Notes under the pieces: model-generated | Database searches by the model: none | What the model saw: the letters and a program-made list of their open reading frames with translations, nothing else | What the model was told of the DNA's origin: nothing | Shown here: piece after piece, positions 1 to 6,633 of the stretch | Position numbering within the stretch: the stretch's first letter is position 1 | How the letters are laid out: every line of letters starts with the position of its first letter | Assembly (NCBI GenBank): GCA_041592135.1 | Contig: JBFHQR010000081.1 | Direction: 5' to 3' (one strand) | DNA: 10,241 nucleotides | Source of the DNA: Porticoccus sp041592135 | GTDB taxonomy: Bacteria; Pseudomonadota; Gammaproteobacteria; Pseudomonadales; Porticoccaceae | Translations under genes and position numbers: made by a program

Positions 1-753
1 CAGGATGTCATCCTCACCGCGATGGGTGCTGGCCGCCAGCCATACCGGCCGCCCGGCGGCACCGCGCCACTGACGGCGCAACTCTTCCGCCCGCGCTCTC
101 AGCGCGCCGTCGAGGTCCAGGTCAAACTTGATATTGCCGGTGATGGTCAGCCGCGATTCCGGCAGGCCCAGCGACAGCAACCGCTCACCATCATCCCGGT
201 GCTGGGCGGCAATGGCCTGGATACCACCGAGCATCGGTTTAGTCAGTGCGGCGAACTTGCGGTAACCGTTAGCGGATTTTTCTGACAAGCGCGCATTGGC
301 CACCACGATCGGAATCTGCTGCCGATGGCAGCTGTGGATCAGGTTGGGCCAGAGTTCGGTTTCCATAATCACCAGCAGGTCGGGATGCATCCGTTTTAGA
401 AACCGCCGCAACGCGCAGGGCAGGTCATAGGGCGCGTAGACGTGGTAGACACTGTCGCCGAACACCGCCTTCACCCGCGCCGAACCGGTGGGGGTCATGG
501 TGGTGACCGCCAGCAGGGCATCGGGATAGCGCCGCTGCAACTGGCGGATCATCGGCACCGCCGCCAGGGTTTCCCCCACCGATACCGAGTGCACCCAGAT
601 CACCTGCCGCGCCATCGGCACCCGCGGCACCAACCCGAACCGCTCGCCCCAGCGCCGCCGGTAATCCGGGGCACGCCGGCTGCGCCACAACAGGCGCAGT
701 AAAATCAGCGGGGTCAGCAGGTAAAAAAACAGGGAGTAAACGAGGCGCGCCAA
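1..753 (-). CDS. waaA: 3-deoxy-D-manno-octulosonic acid (Kdo) transferase, N-terminal part
   Basis: This enzyme transfers Kdo from CMP-Kdo to lipid A precursor at the cytoplasmic face of the inner membrane, the first step of LPS core assembly (family GT30). The visible part is 251 codons; the family is about 420-430 residues, so the C-terminal CMP-Kdo-binding domain lies beyond the left edge. Residues 5-23 form a hydrophobic N-terminal membrane anchor. The motif HSVSVGE is at 55-61, and its Glu61 matches the catalytic base of the family. ETELWPN is at 131-137, followed by NARLSEKS at 153-160. The start is TTG (751-753): GGAG lies 6 bases upstream and an in-frame TGA lies just before that, so no ATG extension is possible. 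It is transcribed divergently from the FAD oxidoreductase. Identity is near certain. Confidence 0.96.
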   Translation of the reverse strand, partial: MARLVYSLFFYLLTPLILLRLLWRSRRAPDYRRRWGERFGLVPRVPMARQVIWVHSVSVGETLAAVPMIRQLQRRYPDALLAVTTMTPTGSARVKAVFGDSVYHVYAPYDLPCALRRFLKRMHPDLLVIMETELWPNLIHSCHRQQIPIVVANARLSEKSANGYRKFAALTKPMLGGIQAIAAQHRDDGERLLSLGLPESRLTITGNIKFDLDLDGALRARAEELRRQWRGAAGRPVWLAASTHRGEDDIL

Positions 754-819
754 ATATATCTCCAGTCAACCGGGGGTAGTAATGGGATTTTGCCGAAAGC
801 ATAAAGACAATGACCGGGG

Positions 820-825
820 TATACT
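820..825 (+). promoter_or_regulatory. Possible -10 box in the waaA / oxidoreductase divergent gap
   Basis: TATACT in the 157-base gap between the divergent waaA and FAD oxidoreductase genes matches the sigma-70 -10 consensus at five of six positions. No good -35 box is seen at 16-18 bases upstream. If used, it would give an untranslated leader of about 80 bases for the oxidoreductase. The rest of the gap (754-910) shows no ORF or RNA gene that I can recognise. Confidence 0.25.
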
Positions 826-910
826 AGCCCGCCAGTTCCTGCGCTCGCCAACCCGCATCACAAGCAGATAGTAGCGCTAGTTTTCACCGCCGGAGAAAAC
901 CCCCGCAGCC

Positions 911-2134
911 ATGACAGCGATCAAACCACCGCTCACCCACCACTGTGACATCGCCATTATCGGTGGCGGCATCGCTGGGCTCTGGCTGCTCAACCGCCTG
1001 GTCAACGCCGGTTACAACGCGCTGCTGTTTGAGCAAACCGCGCTGGGCAGCGACCAGACGGTGGCCAGCCAGGGGATGATTCACGGCGGCATCAAGTACA
1101 CCCTGGGCGGCGCCCTCACCGGCGCCTCGGAAGCCATTGCCGATATGCCGGATCACTGGCGCGCCTGTATGGCCGGCGTTGGCGATGTGGATTTGCGCGG
1201 CGCGGCCACGCTCAGCGATCACTTTTACCTGTGGTCCAGCAACAGTGCCCTGTCTCGCATGTCCACCTTTCTGGCCAGCAAAGCCACCCGCGGCCGGGTG
1301 CTCAAGGTGGGCAAGCAAGACCGGCCCGCCCTGTTCCAGCACCCCGAGTTCAGCGGCAGCCTCTACCGGCTGGTGGATATGGTGCTCGACGTCCCCTCGG
1401 TGGTCAGAGCACTGGCAGAAAATTGCCCCGAGCGCATTTTCAAAATCGACTGGTCATCCGCCTCCTGGCAACGCCTGCCGGATCAGTCCATGGCCCTCGA
1501 CTTCCGTCACCATGACCAGCGCGTCCGCCTGGCCCCGCGCCAGATAGTGCTGACCGCCGGCCAGGGCAACGAGGCCCTGCTCGGGGAGCTGGGCATCCGC
1601 TCCCCGCAGATGCAGCGCCGCCCCCTGCAGCAGGTGATGATCAAGCACCATCACCCGCACCGTTTTTACGGCCATTGCCTCGGCGCGGAAACCACGCCGA
1701 GGCTGACCATCTCCAGTCACCCCTGCGCCGATGGCGGCCAGGTCTGGTACCTGGGCGGCGCCCTGGCGGAGAAAGGCGCCCACCAAACCGCTGATGAACT
1801 GATCGACTGCGCCAAACGTGAACTGGCCGAGCTGATGCCCTGGCTGGATCTGTGCGATGCCCGCTGGGCCACCCTGCCGGTGGACCGGGCCGAACCGCGC
1901 CAGCGCAATTTCGCCCGCCCGGATAAAGCTTTTGCCAACCGCGCCGAGGGCTGCGCCAATATCATTGTCGCCTGGCCAACCAAACTGACCCTGTCCCCCA
2001 ATCTGGCCGACGAGGTGATGGCTCTGCTCAAAAAAGCGGATCTCACACCATCCGACGGCGCCATTCCCGCGCTGGATTTCCTGGCGCGGCCGCCACTGGC
2101 CCCCACCCCCTGGCAAACGGCATTTGGAGATTGA
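911..2134 (+). CDS. FAD-dependent oxidoreductase (DAO family)
   Basis: This 407-residue flavoprotein has the DAO (D-amino-acid / glycerol-3-phosphate oxidase) fold. The Rossmann dinucleotide motif GGGIAG is at residues 18-23, with an acidic residue (Glu41) at the end of the second strand to hold the FAD ribose. SQGMIHGG at 53-60 and VLTAGQG at 213-219 are further FAD-contact segments. The C-terminal stretch AWPTKLTLSPNLADEV (354-369) resembles the segment that closes over the flavin in this family. There is no signal peptide, so it is probably cytoplasmic. The substrate is unknown. The ATG at 911 has only a distant GGAG (892-895), so initiation may be weak. Its stop overlaps the aldo/keto reductase start by one base, so the two probably act together. 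Pseudomonas carries a similar pair near waaA (PA4991/PA4992, from memory), which suggests a conserved role not specific to this strain. Confidence 0.85.
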   Translation: MTAIKPPLTHHCDIAIIGGGIAGLWLLNRLVNAGYNALLFEQTALGSDQTVASQGMIHGGIKYTLGGALTGASEAIADMPDHWRACMAGVGDVDLRGAATLSDHFYLWSSNSALSRMSTFLASKATRGRVLKVGKQDRPALFQHPEFSGSLYRLVDMVLDVPSVVRALAENCPERIFKIDWSSASWQRLPDQSMALDFRHHDQRVRLAPRQIVLTAGQGNEALLGELGIRSPQMQRRPLQQVMIKHHHPHRFYGHCLGAETTPRLTISSHPCADGGQVWYLGGALAEKGAHQTADELIDCAKRELAELMPWLDLCDARWATLPVDRAEPRQRNFARPDKAFANRAEGCANIIVAWPTKLTLSPNLADEVMALLKKADLTPSDGAIPALDFLARPPLAPTPWQTAFGD

Positions 2135-2928
2135 TGGTGTTACCGAAACGGGCTTTTGGCAGCACCGGCATCGAGGTCAGTATTCTCGGCCTCGGCACCG
2201 TCAAACTGGGGCGCGACCAGGGCGTCAAATATCCCCATGGCTTTGCCATACCGGATGACCGCCAGGCCACCGAGTTGATTGCGCTGGCGCGGGATCTGGG
2301 CATCAACCTGATCGATACCGCGCCGGCCTATGGCATCAGCGAGGAGCGTCTCGGCAAGCTGCTTCAGGGGCAGCGGGATCAGTGGGTAATTTGCAGCAAG
2401 GTGGGCGAGGAATTCGAAAACGGACAGTCGAGCTTTGATTTCACCCCGGAGCACACCCGCTTCAGCATCGAACGCAGCCTGCAGCGGTTGCGCACCGAGA
2501 TAATCGACATGGTGCTGGTCCATTCCGACGGCAATGACGAAACCATTATCCGCCAGTTGGGCACCCTCGACGCGCTGGCGGAGCTGAAAGCCCAGGGCAA
2601 GATTCGCGCCTTTGGCATGTCCAGTAAAACCGTTGCCGGCGGCCTACTGGCAGCGGAAAAATCCGACGGGGTGATGGTGACCTGGAACCTGCAGTGCGAT
2701 GCCGAGCTGCCGGTCATCGACTACTGCCGCGCCCACGGCAAGGGCGTACTGATCAAGAAGGCCCTGGCCAGCGGCCATGTCACCCTGGCGCCCGGGGAGG
2801 ACCCCGTGCAGAAAACCTTCGAGATGTTATTCAAGCATTCCGGCGTCAGCAGCGCCATCATCGGCACCATCAACCCGGCACACCTGATTGGCAATGCCGA
2901 GAAGGCAGCTCGGGCAATTAAGGGCTAG
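2134..2928 (+). CDS. Aldo/keto reductase family protein
   Basis: This is a 264-residue NAD(P)H-dependent aldo/keto reductase with the (beta/alpha)8 fold. The full catalytic tetrad is visible: Asp61 and Tyr66 (in IDTAPAYG), Lys89 (ICSKVGE) and His130 (VLVHSDG). FGMSSKT (near 154-160) and the C-terminal SSAIIGTINPAHL segment fit the cofactor-binding end. It is somewhat shorter than the usual 280-330 residues. I chose the ATG at 2134 over the TTG at 2131: the TGATG overlap with the upstream stop is typical of translational coupling, and GGAG lies 4 bases upstream. The substrate is unknown. Pairing with a flavin oxidoreductase suggests opposite redox steps on related compounds, but that is inference. 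The stop codon lies within a short tandem duplication. Confidence 0.88.
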   Translation: MVLPKRAFGSTGIEVSILGLGTVKLGRDQGVKYPHGFAIPDDRQATELIALARDLGINLIDTAPAYGISEERLGKLLQGQRDQWVICSKVGEEFENGQSSFDFTPEHTRFSIERSLQRLRTEIIDMVLVHSDGNDETIIRQLGTLDALAELKAQGKIRAFGMSSKTVAGGLLAAEKSDGVMVTWNLQCDAELPVIDYCRAHGKGVLIKKALASGHVTLAPGEDPVQKTFEMLFKHSGVSSAIIGTINPAHLIGNAEKAARAIKG

Positions 2929-2940
2929 GGCAATTAAGGG
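2912..2940. repeat. 13-bp direct repeat across the reductase stop codon
   Basis: GGGCAATTAAGGG occurs at 2912-2924 and again at 2928-2940, a period of 16 bases. The TAG stop (2926-2928) lies at the junction, so the first copy encodes the last residues of the reductase and the second fills most of the 23-base gap before the convergent hldE stop. It looks like a recent slippage duplication. Confidence 0.8.
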
Positions 2941-2951
2941 TTTGTAACCAC

Positions 2952-4376
2952 TTACTTCTTTTGAATCTTTTTAACGATGGCGGTGGTTGAGCAGTCATCG
3001 AGAAAATCCAGCGCCGCGATGTCGCCGCCGTAGCTCTCCACAATTTCCCAGCCCACCACCTGTTCGCGGCTGTAGTCACCGCCCTTCACCAGAACGTCGG
3101 GGCGGATTAATTCCAGTAACCGCTCCGGGGTGTCATCCTCGAAAGACAGCACCCAGTCCACCGCCTCCAGTCCCGCCAGTACCGCCATGCGGCGATCCGC
3201 CGGGTTGATGGGGCGACCCTCGCCCTTGAGACGGGTCACCGAAGCGTCAGCATTGATGGCAACGATCAAGCGGTCACCGAGCTTGCGCGCCTGCTCCAGA
3301 TAGCCCACATGACCGGCGTGAAGGATATCGAAGCAACCATTGGTGAAAACGATGCGTTCGCCGTGGGCGCGGGCATCGGCCACATCCACCAGCAGCTGCT
3401 CTTCGTTGACCACGCCGCGCTCGGAGCCCTGCTCCTGCTGAAGGGCCCGGCGCAACTCCGGCATACTCACGGTGGCGGTGCCCAGCTTGCCGACCACGAT
3501 CCCGGCGGCAATATTGGCCATGGCCACCGCCTCCGGCATCTGTTCTCCCGCCGCCATGGCCGCCGCCAGCACCGAGATCACCGTATCCCCGGCACCGGTG
3601 ACATCGAACACCTCCCGCGCCCGGGCGGGCAGATGCAACTCCCGCATCCCCCTGCGCAACAGGGTCATGCCGTGCTCGCTGCGCGTGATCAGCAGGGCAT
3701 CAATAGCCAGGCGATCCATCAGTTCGCCGCCTTTTTCCACCAGCAGTTGTTCACTGCCACACTCGCCCACAACCGCCTCAAATTCAGCCAGGTTGGGGGT
3801 CAGCAGGGTCGCCCCGCGATAGCGCTCAAAGTCGGCACCCTTCGGGTCCACCAGTACCGGCACACCGGCCGCCCGGGCTGAGAGAATAAACAACTGGGGA
3901 TTCTGCAGCGCGCCCTTGGCGTAATCGGATAACACCAGCGCACCGACGTTGGCCAACAACTGCTCTACCTTGGCCGGCAGCTGATCGCAGTCACCCGCGT
4001 CAAAACCTTCCTCAAAATCCAGCCGCAACAACTGCTGGTGGCGGCTGATCACTCGCAATTTGGTGATGGTGGGCTTGTCATCAGATACCTGGAAATCGGC
4101 ATAGATGCCCGCAGACTCAAGGCGAGTCCGCAACGTATCGGCTGCCTCGTCCCGGCCCACCACCGCCACCAGTGACGCGCCGGTTCCCAGGGAGGCGATG
4201 TTCAGCGCCACGTTGCCCGCGCCGCCAATGCGGTCTTCCCGCTGCCCCACTTTCACCACGGGCACCGGGGCTTCCGGTGATATGCGGGAGGTGGCGCCGT
4301 GCCAGTAGCGATCCAGCATCAGGTCACCGACCACCAATACCTGGGCGCGATCGAAGCGGGGGACAGTCAATTTCAT
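2952..4376 (-). CDS. hldE: Bifunctional D-beta-heptose 7-phosphate kinase / heptose 1-phosphate adenylyltransferase
   Basis: HldE (RfaE) carries out two cytoplasmic steps toward ADP-heptose: phosphorylation of heptose 7-phosphate at C1, and, after GmhB removes the 7-phosphate, adenylylation. The protein is 474 residues (E. coli about 477). The N-terminal PfkB/ribokinase domain (about 1-320) shows GDLMLDRYWHG (17-27), GGAGNVALNIASLG (51-64) and the ATP/catalytic motif TGAGDT (260-265) with the base Asp264. The C-terminal nucleotidyltransferase domain (about 340-474) shows FTNGCFDILHAGH (344-356) with the HxGH signature at 353-356, and KGGDY (431-435). The reading frame stays open 28 codons further upstream. 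I chose the ATG at 4376 because the family begins at MKLTVPRF and AGGA lies 8 bases upstream. It converges on the reductase gene and diverges from the kinase-like gene. Confidence 0.97.
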   Translation of the reverse strand: MKLTVPRFDRAQVLVVGDLMLDRYWHGATSRISPEAPVPVVKVGQREDRIGGAGNVALNIASLGTGASLVAVVGRDEAADTLRTRLESAGIYADFQVSDDKPTITKLRVISRHQQLLRLDFEEGFDAGDCDQLPAKVEQLLANVGALVLSDYAKGALQNPQLFILSARAAGVPVLVDPKGADFERYRGATLLTPNLAEFEAVVGECGSEQLLVEKGGELMDRLAIDALLITRSEHGMTLLRRGMRELHLPARAREVFDVTGAGDTVISVLAAAMAAGEQMPEAVAMANIAAGIVVGKLGTATVSMPELRRALQQEQGSERGVVNEEQLLVDVADARAHGERIVFTNGCFDILHAGHVGYLEQARKLGDRLIVAINADASVTRLKGEGRPINPADRRMAVLAGLEAVDWVLSFEDDTPERLLELIRPDVLVKGGDYSREQVVGWEIVESYGGDIAALDFLDDCSTTAIVKKIQKK

Positions 4377-4426
4377 CGAAAAGATCCTGTGAAAAAGTGC
4401 GGGTATCTTAGCATAGAGGGCATCTT

Positions 4427-4432
4427 TATAAT
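4427..4432 (+). promoter_or_regulatory. Probable -10 box for the kinase-like gene
   Basis: A perfect TATAAT lies in the 82-base gap between the divergent hldE and kinase-like genes, 26 bases before the ATG at 4459. The -35 region at a 17-base spacing (4404-4409, TATCTT) is a poor match, so this may be a weak or activator-dependent promoter. No equally clear promoter for hldE was found on the other strand. Confidence 0.45.
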
Positions 4433-4458
4433 GCCAGCGGAAACAATGCGAGGACGCC

Positions 4459-5112
4459 ATGAAGAAACTGTCAAAAGAGGACTATGCCGCTCTTCGAGAG
4501 GGCGCAGCCGTTATCGAAGCGGACCATTTCGGCGACAAGGTCCTGTTGTTGGCAGATGGCACCTACCTGAAGCTGTTCAGGGTAAAACGACTGTTCTCCG
4601 CGGCCCGCTTCTACCCCTACTCGAAACGCTTTGTCAAAAATGTGGGCAAGCTGGTAGCGAAGGGTATTCCAACGGTCACGGTGATCGAATCCTACCGCAT
4701 ACCCAGTAGCCGCCGCACCGCCGTACATTATTACCCCCTGACCGGCAAGACCCTGCGCAAACTGGGCAACATCGATATGATCATTGCCAACAAGCTGGGC
4801 AAGTTTATCCGGGAGTTACACGACAAGGGTATTTACTTCCGCTCACTGCATCTGGGCAATATCGTCGTCACCCAGGAAAACCGCTTGGGATTGATCGATG
4901 TGGCGGATATGAAAATCTACCGGGAGCCCCTGTCTGAAGAACTACGGCTGAGAAACTTCCAGCACTGCGCCCGCTACGAGGTGGATCGACTTCAGCTTGA
5001 AGCTCACCTCGGAACCTTTCTCAAGGGTTACTTTGCCAATGAGCAAAATGCAGAGGCCCGGCAACGGGTGGCCGATCTTTTTAACGCGCCCCCTGCTGTT
5101 ACAGAAAGCTGA
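4459..5112 (+). CDS. Lipopolysaccharide kinase-like protein with atypical catalytic loop
   Basis: This 217-residue protein resembles the compact Kdo/heptose-kinase and BUD32-like fold and probably corresponds to the kinase-like gene (PA4998) beside waaL in Pseudomonas. Lys38 in GTYLKLF could be the ATP-binding lysine. The catalytic-loop region reads YFRSLHLGN (126-134), keeping His131 and Asn134, but the position normally held by the catalytic Asp (as in HxDLHxxN) is Ser129. The metal-binding segment is IDVADM (146-151) with Asp147 instead of a DFG. There is no signal peptide or membrane segment, so it should act in the cytoplasm. AGGA lies 4 bases before the ATG. Its position between hldE and the core transferases suggests a role in core phosphorylation. 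It could instead be a pseudokinase or a regulatory binding protein. Confidence 0.75.
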   Translation: MKKLSKEDYAALREGAAVIEADHFGDKVLLLADGTYLKLFRVKRLFSAARFYPYSKRFVKNVGKLVAKGIPTVTVIESYRIPSSRRTAVHYYPLTGKTLRKLGNIDMIIANKLGKFIRELHDKGIYFRSLHLGNIVVTQENRLGLIDVADMKIYREPLSEELRLRNFQHCARYEVDRLQLEAHLGTFLKGYFANEQNAEARQRVADLFNAPPAVTES

Positions 5113-5181
5113 CGCCATAATGAGCACATGATCACCCCAGGCTCCCAGGGGATGGCGGGGCGCCCCCCTCTTCCGCCCATT

Positions 5182-6435
5182 TTAAAAGCCTTGGGGTGTT
5201 GGATTGGCCGCGCACGGCGCCGACTCTGCTGCGTTTAATCTGGCCCGATTAACCGCGCCCATGGTGAACGCCAGGGGAAACCAGAAAATAGTCCAGAACA
5301 GCCCCGGCCTGGTTATAACGTGCTGCACTTCGACCATCATGGCCACCAGTATATACACCACCAGGGCAAACGCCGCCAAAACCAAGCGATTCGCCCTGTG
5401 CGACCAAACACCTTTAAATACTGTAGCCAGCATCAGGCAAAAACTGGCAACGCCTACCAGGCCTTGCTCGAAGAGAACCTGTAGAAAGAAGTTGTGCGCA
5501 TGTGCAAAGACTTTTTCTGGCCAGAACGAGTGCGCGAAACCATGCCCGAAGAACGGATGTTCCAGAAAGCTGTTCAGTGTCCATAACCAGATTTGCGGTC
5601 GCCCTGAAAGTTGCCGTTTGGTCACCTCGACCGCCACCTCATTCTGGTAAATGGCGATCATCACCAGTGCAATGCAGGCCAAAATTGCGGCCAACATGAT
5701 CGTCGCCCGGTGGCGGAATACGACCATCAAATAGCCGATAGCGACAGCCCAGGCAATCCATGAGGTGCGGGAAAACGTCAGGAATACATACGGGAGCAGG
5801 GCCAAAACCACCAGTATCAGCAGCATATTCTGACCACGAGTCTGACGTCCGAGGGCAACCAAACTGGCCGCCAATACGCCGAACAGCGCAAAGTAGATTC
5901 CGGCAATAACGGGGTAACCCAAGTCCACCCATTTGCCATAACCCATCCGGTAGATCCTGAAAGTGCGCCAGCCAAAGGCCTCATCCAGAATAACCAATTG
6001 ATAGCACAAAGAAACCAATGCACCGATCGCCGCCACCAGGCATAGGGTCAGCAGAAACCATTTAATATGTTGCCACTTTGCGACTGTGACCAAATAAATC
6101 ACCGCCGCCAAATACAACAGCAGGACAACACTTTTTCTCAAGACGTAGAGCGGGGTTTCCTCCCCATCACTCCAGGCAGCAGACAGCGCGCAGATCGCCA
6201 TAAACAGACTGGCCGCGGCAAAAAACCTTTTGACTTCCGACGAAAAAAACCGCCATTTGTAGAAGAGGGCCAAGCTGACCAGCACCAGCATGGGCAAAAT
6301 AAGCAGTAGATAGACATGAACACCGTTGGCGCTACCGGAGGCGTATAACACCTTGCCGGCCAGCTGAACAAACAATCCTGTAGCCAACAAATAATAAAGG
6401 CTGGTAACCAGCTTATTTTCATGAAGTTCTTGCAT
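5182..6435 (-). CDS. waaL: O-antigen ligase
   Basis: This 417-residue inner-membrane protein transfers undecaprenyl-diphosphate-linked O-polysaccharide to the lipid A-core at the periplasmic face. It has about ten to twelve hydrophobic segments, for example near 10-30, 41-58, 72-88, 103-117, 126-149, 173-195, 203-220, 224-240, 246-263, 326-341, 351-369 and 378-394. Between two late helices lies the large periplasmic loop of the Wzy_C / O-antigen ligase family, with Arg279 (LSGRPQIW), GHGF (297-300) and the His-rich motif HAHNFFLQVLFEQG (312-325). Arg223 in FSRTSW is also typical. WaaL and the polymerase Wzy share this fold. The core-gene context favours the ligase. The frame opens at a TTG (6438), but I prefer the ATG at 6435, 5 bases after GGGA. 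The short C-terminal tail is hydrophilic. Confidence 0.87.
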   Translation of the reverse strand: MQELHENKLVTSLYYLLATGLFVQLAGKVLYASGSANGVHVYLLLILPMLVLVSLALFYKWRFFSSEVKRFFAAASLFMAICALSAAWSDGEETPLYVLRKSVVLLLYLAAVIYLVTVAKWQHIKWFLLTLCLVAAIGALVSLCYQLVILDEAFGWRTFRIYRMGYGKWVDLGYPVIAGIYFALFGVLAASLVALGRQTRGQNMLLILVVLALLPYVFLTFSRTSWIAWAVAIGYLMVVFRHRATIMLAAILACIALVMIAIYQNEVAVEVTKRQLSGRPQIWLWTLNSFLEHPFFGHGFAHSFWPEKVFAHAHNFFLQVLFEQGLVGVASFCLMLATVFKGVWSHRANRLVLAAFALVVYILVAMMVEVQHVITRPGLFWTIFWFPLAFTMGAVNRARLNAAESAPCAANPTPQGF

Positions 6436-6466
6436 CAATATCCCACTTTTAAAACACTGCTGAATT

Positions 6467-6600
6467 AGGGCCTGTTCACACTAATTTGATGACCACTGCT
6501 GGAGGTCATTTTTGCTTCCAGCGAGGCGGAATGAGCGTGGTTTAATTATTCTAAATGAGCGAACGACAACAACGCTGGAGGTAAAAACGGCCCCAGCTAA
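6467..6600. repeat. Palindromic intergenic repeat-like element
   Basis: The 198-base gap between the GT4 gene and waaL contains two arms that are imperfect inverted copies: 6498-6523 and 6573-6597. They match at about 19 of 26 positions, including a TTTTT core and TCCAGCG / CGCTGGA ends. Each arm can also fold on itself through GCTGG / CCAGC ends. Between the arms AATGAGCG occurs twice (6530-6537 and 6554-6561), flanking an AT-rich centre. The left flank begins near GGGCCTGTTCACAC at 6468. No ORF is present. It looks like a dispersed REP- or MITE-like element, possibly truncated on the right. The copy number cannot be judged from one window. Confidence 0.6.
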
Positions 6601-6633
6601 TTCCTGCCCGTCAATCCCTTTGGGTTCTTGCAC

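Noticed and set aside
425..802. Minus-strand open frame overlapping the waaA start
   Set aside because: It is out of frame with waaA, whose frame gives a clear Kdo transferase. The Ala/Gly/Pro-rich product is typical of a shadow frame in GC-rich DNA.
1454..2116. 220-codon minus-strand frame opposite the FAD oxidoreductase
   Set aside because: It is Gly/Ala/Gln-rich with no domain features and lies opposite a gene with clear flavoprotein motifs.
4377..4460. 28-residue N-terminal extension of HldE
   Set aside because: The frame is open, but the family begins at MKLTVPRF, with a ribosome site before 4376. The extension would also run into the divergent kinase-like start.
5131..5160. GC-rich hairpins between the kinase-like gene and waaL (ATCACCCC...GGGGAT and GGGGCGCCCC)
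   Set aside because: The stems are short (four to six pairs) and no T-run follows on either strand, so I do not call a rho-independent terminator.
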